DNA of 64,000 nucleotides from Trebouxia sp. TZW2008 (taxonomy: Eukaryota > Chlorophyta > Trebouxiophyceae > Trebouxiales > Trebouxiaceae): contig BDIU01000293.1 of assembly GCA_002118135.1 (NCBI GenBank), positions 62,001 to 126,000 of the forward strand, written 5' to 3'. Position 1 is the stretch's first letter, and each line of letters starts with the position of its first letter. Both the position numbers and the translations under genes were made by a program. Shown here in pieces: positions 20,901 through 29,544 of the stretch. The notes beneath the pieces were generated by a model. The model had not been told where the DNA came from, did not search any database, and saw nothing but the letters and a program-made list of their open reading frames with translations.

Positions 20901-23667
20901 CTCTGCTGCTCTGCTTCTTTTTCAGGGCTGTGCTGCACATTGCAGGGTTGCATTGCCCCTTGGCAAGGCAGCTGCTGGGTGAAGACATACCAGCAGCTGT
21001 TGATCACTACGTTGGGCCCCTGAGAACCCTTACAAAGCAGTCCCAGGTCAGCTGCATATGCGCACAGTACATCCCATTTGCGATTATGTTTCACCTGGCA
21101 TCTTTCTCACAGCATGTCGTAGCAGACTCCGAAAACCGTTGCCGCTAGTACAGATTATTATTGCATGCAGCTGCAAGTCTACATACACACCTTGATCAAG
21201 CCCACATGTGAGGCTGCAGAAGCATCCAAAAGTTGCTGGCACAGCAAATGAGCTGTGGTTGCTCCATATCTTAAGCGTTTGGCAATAAATCAATCATTAT
21301 GATTTGCAGCTTCTGGAAGTTTGCTATAATAAGATGTCACAACATCTTAAAACGGCGTTTGGTCTGCTTTTCACGAAACGTTCTGAAGTCATGTTGCAGT
21401 TGCTGTGCAGGACCCAGTGCTGGGTGTCAAAAGCAGCCTGGAGCTCTTCATCTTCAGTTTCATGACACAGCGTTTGTCACATGGCCCACTTCCGACCGCT
21501 GCAGGTACATTCAGCAATCATCATCAGTATATGTTGCAATGAAATGTACTGCTTCAAAACTGCAAGGTAAGCAACAGAAGGTTGCAAAAAGCTTGCAAAA
21601 AGCTTGCTGGTTGTGCGTTCATGCCGCATATTCCAATGTGCTGCGTTGCCGTGTCACACTGCCTCACCTAAACATTGAGTGCACAGCGCTATGTTCAAGC
21701 TCAGGCTGCAACAACTCTTGAAGCAGCAATCCCTGGCTGCCTCTATAAACAGAGGCTCCACTTATGACGCCTAACAGCGTAGACTTTTCTTTTTCTTTCT
21801 TTTCTTTTCTGCAACAGCCTCTACTGCACTTGCTGTCACAACCATTCCTCTAAGAACTTGCAGAAGATCCGTTGCACCAGCCAAACTTGATCTTTGGTGC
21901 GCCTGCACTGGGTCATTCTGCATTCAATGTGTAGTTGCCATTGCCCAGCTGCAGGTCTGTCTGCGCTATCTTGTAATCTCACACGATGTTGCACGCAACG
22001 GACAGGTCACAAGTTAAATACACATGCTTTTGGATAGCGCAGGACCTTTCCAGAACTGGTTGGAAACAGCTGATTGCTCCAGTACACACCCAGCTGGGCC
22101 TGCTGAGCCTGTCTAGCACACGTATAGAATGGGTGAAATGGTTGAAGTCACAAATTGAGGGCTGCTGGCACCCTGCAGGGGGCTGTGACGTTCATGATCA
22201 CAAGTGCCCATCTCAATCCACCTGTTCCGGCTACATTCCAGGCCAGACAAAAGGTCACTGTGTCAATGCAACTGTGAAGTTTGTCCCCTCCTACTCCACG
22301 CATTTCAGCTGTAAGGTGTGACTCGCACATCAGATGTTGTGATCTAATATGCTGGAGGTCACTCGACCATTATGTTTGTCCCCTCCTATCCCACGCATTT
22401 CAGCTGTAAGGTGTAGCTTGCCCATGGCATGCTGTGATCTGATATGCTGCAGGTCAATTGCCCAATCAGTCCCAGCAAATGTTGGCTGACTATGTTTTCA
22501 AGCCTATATCACAAGTTTGTCAAATGATATAAAGCACATATGCTCGGATAAGTCATGATGCTTTTGAGCTGTGTTTTGTGCTTGACGGTCAGTCGTCATG
22601 GAGATGCTGCAAACAGATCGTGGTTTACGCTCCAGGTCCCTCATGTGTAGTTGATTGCCTGTATCATGTAGAGCATTTCAACGTTGCTGTTGCCATTTTC
22701 ATCCTGGTAATCACTGTGAGTGTCATTGTTGTTGTGAGTGGTGGTGGCGCCATTGTTGTGACTGCAGTTGTGAGTGCTATCAGTGCCTCAAGCATGCACT
22801 CAAGCATGCATGCAGGACTGTGACACAAGCAGCAGCTTTGGGTGGCAGGAAAGCAGCGCTGCAATAGCCTGGGACAGGTTGAATGCCTCGCCGCCTGATT
22901 CCTTGCAGAGTGAAAGAAGTTGTCTTGGTGTCACTGTCTTCTGAATTCCACAGCTATTAATGCCTGAGCCAGCCCAGCATGCATGCAGGACTGTGACGCA
23001 AGCAGTAGCTTTCAGTGGCAGGAAAACAATGATGCAACAGCTTGGGAGAACTTGTATGCCTGGCCGCCTGACCTCATGTGGACCGAGAGCAACTGGCCAT
23101 TTGGTCAACCTGCCTTCCAGCTGTTTCAGGTCAGCTCCCCTTGGCTCGCTCAAAGGAATGCAGCATCAGAGTCACAATGATGGAAATCATATCAGCAGCA
23201 GCTCAGAATGACTGTTCAAGCAGCGAAACTCAGTTCCATGTGCATGCCAATTGCTTAGGGCTGCATCAAGCTTGCAAGAAGTCGGTGACAAGCAGCTTCT
23301 GGGGTTGTTTGCCCAAGGAGCGTATGCATGTGTCAAACACATAGGCTGGAGCTGTGTTTTGCATACCTTGCTTACCTTGCATACCTGCATACCTTGCTTT
23401 GCATAAGACGGAGCTGTGCTTTGCATTGGACACCTGAAAGTGTTGGAAAGCAGACACCAAAGATTGTCTTTTACTGCAGCACGCATCTGTTGGCCTTTTG
23501 CAAGTTGCTGGCAGTATCTGTATACATTACCTTTGTTGCAGAAGGAGAGCCCTGCAGCAGCAAGGCTGACACTGGTGGCCGGATTTGCAACAGCCATCGC
23601 CAGCATGGCCATAATTTGGACTGTGCAATCAATGCATGCCAAAACTGCCCAGCAGAATCTGCTATGA
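14985..23667 (+). CDS. NCT/NCSTN-like: Nicastrin, gamma-secretase subunit
   Basis: Type I membrane glycoprotein that gates substrate access to presenilin in gamma-secretase. Exon 1 (14985-15066) encodes a signal peptide, MCAARGVRQRVYAAVLCMLC. A later exon has the Cys motif GCTRLLASDRQIGC (about 15218). Further motifs are FPLSEYAPYSQPDFAWNPTG (about 15945-16005), GHSVWGAAPPL then SRPLPIVMLLSAVDSDAMFR (about 17185-17300), LVLTALVGEPWDYMGCKRLL (about 18018-18075, at the family's DYIGS site) and RAAFTNPYYQSRFDD (about 19360). A Cys-rich exon ending NATVKFVPSYSTHFSCK (about 22190-22317) and WPPDLMWTESNWPFGQ (about 23060-23110) follow. The last exon (23542-23667) supplies one membrane helix, LTLVAGFATAIASMAIIWTV, and a short tail ending NLL. 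Many introns carry exon echoes and tandem repeats. Several middle exons (about 20400-22000) are tentative. Confidence 0.88.
15989..16320 (+). repeat. Echo of the WNPTGSGLARQEFPFPIMLL exon (nicastrin)
   Basis: About 130 bp of coding sequence at 15989-16117 (WNPTGSGLARQ, FPFPIMLLDNITALPALQ, AAHNQQHVR) is repeated at about 16190-16320. The copy reads WNPAGSGLA, FPIMLLDNTM, MPAHNQQHVR, with frame changes. It lies in the following intron. Confidence 0.75.
18069..18212 (+). repeat. Immediate tandem echo of the SSQADTTTGLSLDQIEQ exon end (nicastrin)
   Basis: CTGCTGTGGGAGATCAGCAG...GATCAAATTGAGCAG|GTGAG (18069-18138) is followed directly by a copy at about 18141-18212. The copy reads TTGCTATGGGAGATGAAAAG...GATCAGATTGAACAG|GTGAT. 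A second donor is thereby available 72 bp downstream, but the copy has an in-frame stop. Confidence 0.75.
18636..18865 (+). repeat. Echo of the FGNPALIVQSLQQAA exon end (nicastrin)
   Basis: TTTTTGGAAACCCTGCTTTG...ATCAGATCCACAG|GTGCG (about 18636-18714) recurs at about 18805-18863 as CTTGGAAACCCTGCTATG...ATCAGATTTACAG|GTACA. The copy has an internal deletion. The donor is kept in both. Confidence 0.65.
19010..19085 (+). repeat. Short tandem duplication in a nicastrin intron
   Basis: Two copies of about 35-40 bp, TTTTTTTCTTAnAnATGTTGG followed by GAACGCTGATGCACCG, lie side by side. Confidence 0.7.
19521..19968 (+). repeat. 228-bp tandem duplication in a nicastrin intron
   Basis: Copy 1 (19521-19748) and copy 2 (19749-19968) have a period of 228 bp. 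The last 118 bp aligned (19621-19738 against 19849-19966) differ at only one position by eye. The first half differs at many positions and has small indels. The duplication lies after the QETPQLQV exon and shows no coding potential. Confidence 0.85.
21735..21817 (+). repeat. Dispersed structured element I, copy B
   Basis: Same architecture as copies A and C: GCCTCT(ATAAAC)AGAGGC hairpin, TTATGACGCCT, ACGC(CTAACA)GCGT hairpin, TAGACTTTTCT, a long T/C tract and a terminal CAG. It lies inside nicastrin, upstream of a possible small exon. Confidence 0.6.
22035..22130 (+). repeat. Dispersed element II, copy 1
   Basis: Shares CAGGAnC, TGGTTGGAAACAGnTG-like and GCTGGGCCTGCTGAGCCTGT, then CTAGCA, with copies near 59235 and 61133. 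It ends about 50 bp before the acceptor of a nicastrin Cys-rich exon. The GCTGGGC...GTCTAGC arms can pair with G-U wobbles. Confidence 0.55.
22276..22458 (+). repeat. Echo of the KFVPSYSTHFSCK exon end (nicastrin)
   Basis: TTTGTCCCCTCCTACTCCAC...TGTAAG|GTGTGACTCG and about 60 bp of intron (22279-22360) are repeated at about 22373-22458, period about 95 bp. The segment spans the exon end and the start of the intron, so this is a tandem duplication across the junction itself. Confidence 0.8.
22799..23082 (+). repeat. Upstream echo of the exon with the WPPDLMWTESNW motif (nicastrin)
   Basis: AGCATGCATGCAGGACTGTG and about 80 further bp (about 22800-22902) recur at about 22976-23082. The downstream copy leads into the functional exon. 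The upstream one diverges before the WPPD motif. Confidence 0.7.
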
Positions 23668-24173
23668 CATGACATAACATAAATCTGTCATTTGAGCAGC
23701 TCATGGACCATAGACGTAGAACGAAAGTAGCCCAGCTTGAACTGGAGAGATGAGACCAAAACGAAGACATCGGCAAATCGACAAAAGGTTGGCTTGACAG
23801 CATGCAGTTCTCAGACCTACAAAAGGTATATGTGCAAAGCCTCAACGTTGATGATTTAGTTCAACTAGACCTGATTCAGGCAGAGAGCAACCCTGCAATT
23901 TTAAACACTTCGTGCAGCTGTCACCGTTGAACAATTCGCAGTGTTCCCTTTTTCGGGTTGAGAGAGGGAGAGATTACACACGATTGTGTTCAAAATTGCC
24001 TCTTATTGCACATGCCAAACTTGTGATGTACTCGCTCCGAAACCATCTGGACGGTCAACGTTGCCTTTATTTTCTCACTACCGTTTTACCGAAAGCAAGA
24101 TCCGACTCGTACTGCTAGGAGACTGCTAGCAGGCTGCTGCAGGCATATCGCTGGGCAAACTTTGCATGCAAAA
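23668..24173. promoter_or_regulatory. Nicastrin 3' end and frataxin promoter region
   Basis: About 0.5 kb with no supported gene. It should hold the nicastrin 3' UTR and the frataxin promoter, since both genes run left to right. No clear TATA box or poly(A) signal was identified. Confidence 0.35.
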
Positions 24174-24908
24174 ATGCACATGAGACGTTGTGTGCTGGCT
24201 GCACTATCGGCCAGCAGACAGTCTTGCAAGCCAGCACTGCTTGACCCGTCTGTCAAGCTTATTGTGCAAGCGCCTTGCGTGGGACTGGTCACGGTCTCGC
24301 ATACCTCGATTCACGATCACAGCAATGCACTCAAGGTCGGTGTACTTGAGCGTTACCGTGCACCTCCAAGCACGGATTGATACAGGCTTCACTGATATTT
24401 GCAGGCAGTAGGATCAGCTCCGTCGGCCGCTGCGGCTGCAGTCTCGCAAGATAGACATATATCGACATCTTCAGCCGCGCTGGAAGTTGGCTCACCCATG
24501 GACACACAGGGCTCGTCAGGTACCAGTGAAGACCTATCAGACAAAGATTTCCACCGGCACGCTGACTTGAGCCTTGGTGAGTTGTACGGCAAGCTTGAGG
24601 AGGTTGTGGAAGAGGCAGGCTTGCCAGAAGCTGACTTGGAGTACAGCCAAGGCGTTTTGACCCTTGAGCTTGGTGGCAAGCGTGGCACCTATGTGATCAA
24701 CAAGCAATCTCCCAACAGGCAGCTTTGGATGTCATCACCTATCAGCGGTCCAGTCAGATATGATTGGCATGATGGAGTTTGGCAATACAAGCGTGATGGT
24801 CACATGATGCACAGCAGACTGCAAACTGAACTGCAGAAGCTTTTAGACAATGACACGATTGACTTGGAACCTGAGCCTGTTGTTGGCTATGGTCCTGACC
24901 CAACATAG
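24174..24908 (+). CDS. FXN/FH-like: Frataxin, mitochondrial iron-sulfur cluster assembly factor
   Basis: Mitochondrial protein that activates the cysteine desulfurase complex for Fe-S cluster synthesis. Exon 1 (24174-24335, 54 codons) starts MHMRRCVLAALSASRQ, a basic, Ser/Ala-rich presequence. The intron is 24336-24404 (69 bp, GT-AG, phase 0). Exon 2 is 24405-24908. The predicted protein has 221 residues. The frataxin fold is complete: an acidic first helix (LGELYGKLEEVVEEAGLPEA), GVLTLELGG, then GTYVINKQSPNRQLW and SSPISGPVRYDW, and a final helix with LQTELQKLL. The INKQ, PNRQIW-like and SGP..YDW signatures are those of the family. The long linker after the presequence is Ala/Ser-rich. An internal ATG at 24180 is an alternative start. 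Confidence 0.94.
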
Positions 24909-25949
24909 GCTCGATGACATCTGATTTAGAGACAGTGTGCAACAGCAAGCTGATCACATGACTTTGCCTGGCCGTCACAATATGCATTGTTTGCTATCAA
25001 TTTTGATAGTGAAAACAGCACTATATTGCTTCTGAGCAAACTCTAAACTTATCAATGCAATGGCATCAACATCATGGTTTTGGGGCACACATGCTTTTGG
25101 AACATAAGCCTCTGAGTTTGCAGCAGCATCGCGCGTGACCAGTGCTCACTGGACAGAACATACCTTTGGTGGACCTTGAGGATGGTCTGGCAATTGAATG
25201 ATTACATGACCTGCCACACTTTGCAAGCAACGCCTGATTATCATACCAAATAGGGCCAAACTTTTGCAGCAATGGAGATCAGGGTAATAGCAACTGTACA
25301 TGGTGTTGCACCAAGCTAATAATCACTGCTGCAGATCATGGAAAGCTACTGAAAATCTCTCAAAAGAGGGTCCGAGATGCCTGGCAACATCTTTTTCCAT
25401 GTCTGCATTGCTTTTTTGGCAGCTATTTTGCGGTCTCATATTGATCAGGCGCAATGCCTGATTACAAGGTCAGCCTGCAAGGCAGTTACTGGGGTAGCCA
25501 CCAGAAGGTATCAGCGCTCGGTTGCCACACACTATCATTACTATCAGTCAATGCCTTTGACAGTGCTAAAAGCTCGTAGATACACTGTACCACTCAAGGT
25601 TTACCAGAAAGCACGGCGAGCAGACTTTGCATGAACACTGCAATTTTCTAGGCAGGCGTCAGTACATCTGCCTACAGCATTTCATCTAACTCTGGTGCTA
25701 AAATCTGCAAGCTTGCAATCTTTTGGTGTCTTCCAAGCTGACACAAACAGAGGGTGAATATTGTCTACAGCCAACATCTCCAAATTTTCTTCTCCATTGA
25801 CAGTATGCAACGCATCGCCGGCCTATCACCTCCAAAAGTCTGGCTTGTCTGGGAAAGGTGCTACCCCAACCGCTGCCTTTAGTTGGCATGCTGTGGGAGA
25901 ATTCAACATCGGAACGCTTTTTCACCTTTTGCCTTTCTTCTTCTTGTTT
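24909..25949. other. Intergenic stretch after frataxin
   Basis: About 1 kb between frataxin and the convergent minus-strand gene. The longest open stretch on the plus strand (25377-25634) has no recognisable domain, no clear splice context and no family resemblance, so it is not called. No repeat element was seen. Confidence 0.5.
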
Positions 25950-26627
25950 TTATTTTTCTTGCTTTGCTGTGAACTGGTTGCTGTCTGCAGCTGCGCTTTT
26001 GTACTTGATGTTGAGGTTCTCCCGCTTGAGCTGGCTGACTTGCTGCTCTACAGTGACACACAGCATTGGCAATGAGAAGGTCAGTCAGATACAGCCAACG
26101 CAACATCATTGTCATTACAATTTGCAGCTGTGTCAGCTCTGCCAAAATGCGTTTCATGACAAAGAGCAGACAGACGTGAGCAGAGCGTGCCACCTTATCG
26201 ACATTAGGAGTGGACAATTGCACAACAGCATGTATTCCTGTTGGAAAGCAACTTGTCCACCTCACAATCTCATGCTCCATGGGTCAAAACTGTGCAAGCT
26301 GGCTGTCCCAATCATGTCGCCCATATGTACAACATACAAAATTATATTTACCTGTTTGCGCGTGTCTTGCAGAGAGACTTTTGAGGACAGCTGCCTCAAA
26401 AAATTCTTGACACCAGAAGCTGCTTTATGCAGCTGCACTCTCATAGTTGCACTTTGCTGGAAGGTAATAGAGAAAATCAGCAGGCCTGCCACAGCTGCAA
26501 TAGGCAATGGTTTCGAGTTCCCTTCTGGTTCCGTTTGCTTCCCGAACCGTCGCAGACATGCAGCGCGCTTTGCTTGCACGCGAGCTGCTCGTAATCTGCT
26601 TCGGTGAACTTCAATAGACCACCCCAT
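25950..26627 (-). CDS. Uncharacterised small spliced gene
   Basis: Not recognised. ATG at 26627 opens a basic N-terminus (MGWSIEVHRSRLRAARVQAK) followed by a hydrophobic stretch, PLPIAAVAGLLIFSI. Then comes an amphipathic segment, QLHKAASGVKNFLRQLSSK, to the donor AAACAG|GTAAAT (about 26362). A short middle exon may follow the acceptor CCAACAG at about 26243. The last exon, after CACTGTAG at about 26063, can be read as a coiled coil (VSQLKRENLNIKYKSAAADS, stop at 25950-25952) or, in another phase, as a Ser/Thr then Lys-rich tail ending KKKKGKR (stop at 25922). The tested junction phases do not join cleanly, so the model is tentative. A one-pass membrane or nucleolar protein would fit, but no function is assigned. 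Confidence 0.35.
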
Positions 26628-28174
26628 CGCGTAGAACTCTTTTCAAAACACGAGCACGTGGTGCTGCAAGTGCTGAGAGCCTGCCAGGGCAACAAGCTTC
26701 CCGTCTATGCCCGTGCTTGAGCTCGATCTGTTTCAGACCTTCAGCCGGACAAGGACCGTGTCTACTTCGGTCGCAAACGCAATAGACGGCCCGCCGTGTG
26801 CCTGGCAAACTGATGCGTCCTGGTGTTGCTACACGAGAGACACGGCAACGTCGCCACCACAACAGCTGTTTGCCAGGCAAATACTGCCTTGAGAAATCAA
26901 AGCACTGCTTGTTACTAAACACAATTTACCTTCCTGGTCAAGCTGGTGGGCAATCTGAAACTTTTCAGTGTGTGCAGTGAATTTGTTGCGATGGCTGACG
27001 GCTTACTGGTCAGCCTGCCGACTTTTTGATCACACTGCTTGTATTGTGCAACAAAAGTAATGAGGCGATGTCATGACCCATCACGATCTGATGCTCACAC
27101 TCTAGATGTTTAGCAACCTTGTACTGTAGTCATTCTGGTTGTAGGTAGCTTGGCGTGGCCCATGTTATCACATCAGAATGAGTGCACATCTCTGGCCATG
27201 CCAGAGATGTGCACTCTGCTGACTGTGACATCCTTAAAGAGCATAAGAACATCGAACACGACCAGATATTGATTCCTTGTTCTCAAGACTTAGTTCTCAA
27301 GCCAAATCGGGGTGAGCTTTGGAAGGAAAAGCGCATACCTAGGTATGCTTCACAAGTTCTGGACGACAGCTTCAACACCCTGCAGCACTTCTGCTTGACA
27401 CTGAGCTTGCTACATTGCCCGCAGCTGCCAATGCATATACCAGGTTGCATCTGAACACATCACTTGCAAGTGCAATGATGTGGAATGACTCGAGCAATGA
27501 TGCTGTTGACACAAGCTAATCCTGTATCATATTTGTAGAAAAGGATGTCGGCGAGCTTTGGCGCAGCCTGGCAGTCTGATAGCAACCTAGTCAATGCTGC
27601 ATTGACGCGATACAAACACACGAGGTTGAGCTATGGCTACAGTGCATGCGTAGCCAGGAAGCAAGTCTGTATCAGCTGCAAGTCATAAGCTCATGCCTAC
27701 ACTGTAAACTGCCTTTGTCATCTGCAAGGCTTGCTGCACATGTTGGCTTGGCGTTTGACCATAGGTGCTTGTGCGGACCCACATTGTACATCAATGATGT
27801 TGCAATCGTAGGCATGCTGCATGAAGCTGTCAAAGATGCTGCTGCAACTGGGATGCTCCTTCTTTCTCAGTCAAGACAGCTGCACCAATTAGTAGTTGAA
27901 CTGAAAGGGCGGCAATGTAGCTGTAGTCTATGCATTCAGAAACATGTTGCATGGCCTTCCTGCCGGCAAGCTCAGCCTCAGGAGCATAAGATGACATCTT
28001 GTTCTTAATACCTCTTGGTGCGATGTGACAAAGTGCCAGACTGCTTTGCATCATGCTGACAGCTGTGGATCTACAGTGTTCTATAAGCCAGCTCCTACTC
28101 ATATACATTGCTATTATGGCAGCAAGATGATGCGTTTGGGATTTGCTGCACAGGCTGAATCACACTGACTATCA
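26628..28174. other. Gene-poor stretch with a perfect hairpin
   Basis: No gene can be supported with confidence. An ATG-initiated open frame at 27646-28008 (+, 120 codons, starting MRSQEASLYQLQ) has no recognised domain. An open stretch at 27182-27454 (+) contains GELWKEKRIPRYASQVLDDS but lacks splice support. A perfect inverted repeat lies at 27180-27216. Confidence 0.4.
27180..27216. repeat. Perfect inverted repeat, 16-bp arms, 5-nt loop
   Basis: The left arm GAGTGCACATCTCTGG (27180-27195) is exactly complementary to CCAGAGATGTGCACTC (27201-27216), with loop CCATG. It lies in a gene-poor region. It could be a small-RNA hairpin, a cruciform or a foldback transposon remnant. No T tract follows. 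Confidence 0.9.
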
Positions 28175-28460
28175 TCATCGCTGCATGGCTAGCTTCTCAT
28201 CCACCCGCCTTTCTTTCTCTCTTTCTAACCACTGAAGCATAAAGTCTATAGTGTTTTCTGGCTTCTTGGTAAACACCTCCGTCATCAAGCTGTGCATCAG
28301 CTGCAACGCAAGACAGGGTTGGCGATCACTTTCCGCAAATACGGGTTCTGCGGGCCTGGTCGTTGCACTGTACCTGTTGAAGGTCGCTGTTGTTGATGTA
28401 GTCCTCCATCTCCCGTACTTGAGCTGTCTGCGGCAACTGCGATTGCTGAGTTGAAGCCAT
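28175..28460 (-). CDS. 70-residue RIIa/Dpy-30-like dimerization-docking protein
   Basis: Two exons. Exon 1 (28374-28460, 29 codons) starts MASTQQSQLPQTAQ. The intron is 28301-28373 (73 bp, GT-AG, phase 0). Exon 2 (28175-28300) has 41 codons and TGA. The protein is almost entirely one helical-hairpin module: EMEDYINNSDLQQLMHSL, then TEVFTKKPENTIDFMLQWLE, then a charged tail ending LAMQR. The pattern of two amphipathic helices joined by a KPENTIDF-type turn is that of RIIa (PKA regulatory subunit) and Dpy-30 docking modules. These dimerize and bind an amphipathic helix in a partner protein. Candidate homes are ciliary or axonemal assemblies, adenylate-kinase complexes or a COMPASS-type chromatin complex; the sequence does not decide. 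It runs divergently from the chromatin gene to the right. The clean phases support the model. Confidence 0.72.
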
Positions 28461-29544
28461 AGTGCAGTCTTCACAAGTCCGTGTGCTGCCTCTCAAGTTC
28501 TGCTGTGAATCTGTGCTTGTTCGCAGGTCGCTTCGCTTTTTCGAAGGATTCGCAATGCCTTTTGACCGATTCTGAATTTCAGAATTCTGATGGACTCAGT
28601 CCCAGGGCATTGAGACAGTCCCAGACAGCAGCTGAACAACATTTGCGCATGGCTCGCTTATTGCAGCAAATTTTGCGGGTTACGCCTGGAGCTGAGCAGC
28701 GGCGTCCTGAGCGTAGGAGGGGCCTAGCAGAAGCTTTATGACAAAACAAAGACCTGCTTGTTTGGTGCTGCATCGAGCTTGCTAGAGCTGTTTGAAGGTG
28801 AGTGCTGTTCCTCAAAACATGGCTTGTTGATGGCGCTACAGCCGCATCAGCCCTGTCATACTGCAGCAAGTTGATAGGCGCCAGACTTTGCTTGCTGGCG
28901 CGTCCGATGAAACCCGTCAAAAGCGTTTCGTCAGCCTTCTTTGTGTCTCTCCTATTTGACACTGCAAGTTTGAACAATACTAGCGTTGTGTTTTCGCCGT
29001 GTAAGCCCGGTCTTTGTACGTCACGCACACCTTGAATCCATTGCAAAGCAGTTTCGGAAGACTTTCTGCTTCGACACAAGCCTGCCGGCCCTGTTTGAGT
29101 GATCTATGGATCGATACATCGATCTTGTCAAGAGTGAAAAGCGCGTATATTGCATGGTGTTGATCCAGACTCGTCAAATTTGTTTGGCAGCCTTGCCTCA
29201 CAAGTTTTAGCTGATCGAATACAAGTTGAAGCTGTTGCAGCAAGCACTCTCGCGCAACTGGATGTTATTTGCAGGTGACTCAAACCAGGGCTTGTGTCTA
29301 GGCTGGCTGTCAGGACCTCAGTGAGCAGTGCTGGGATCATGGAAACATTGCAGGCATAGCTCTGATAAGCTCCCAACCGTTTGGCTGCCGCATTGGCTAG
29401 CAAGTGATGCCCCCTGGGGCAGTTGCACCCGTAGTAAACAGACAGCAAAGGCCGGCATCAGCACGACAGGTAATGCGCCTGAGTTTAATTTGTCATGTTT
29501 AGAAGATGGCATATCTATCATTGCTTACGCATAAGATATTGCAG
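28461..29544 (+). promoter_or_regulatory. Divergent upstream region with the unresolved 5' end of the EAF1-like gene
   Basis: It separates the minus-strand docking-protein gene from the plus-strand EAF1-like gene. A strong donor, TTGAAG|GTGAGT, lies at about 28797, preceded by a possible exon (FGAASSLLELFE). An ATG at 28649 opens MARLLQQILRVTPGAEQ, which stops after about 30 codons. One or more 5' exons of the EAF1-like gene are probably here, but no in-phase chain could be built. Confidence 0.4.

Noticed and set aside
25858..26607. 249-codon open frame on the plus strand
   Set aside because: It begins at a non-ATG codon, has no recognisable domain and is Cys/Leu-rich in the way antisense frames are. 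The minus strand here has a better splice-supported reading.
28579..29079. 166-codon minus-strand open frame
   Set aside because: No ATG context or domain similarity was seen. It overlaps the likely 5' region of the EAF1-like gene and has the composition of a chance frame.
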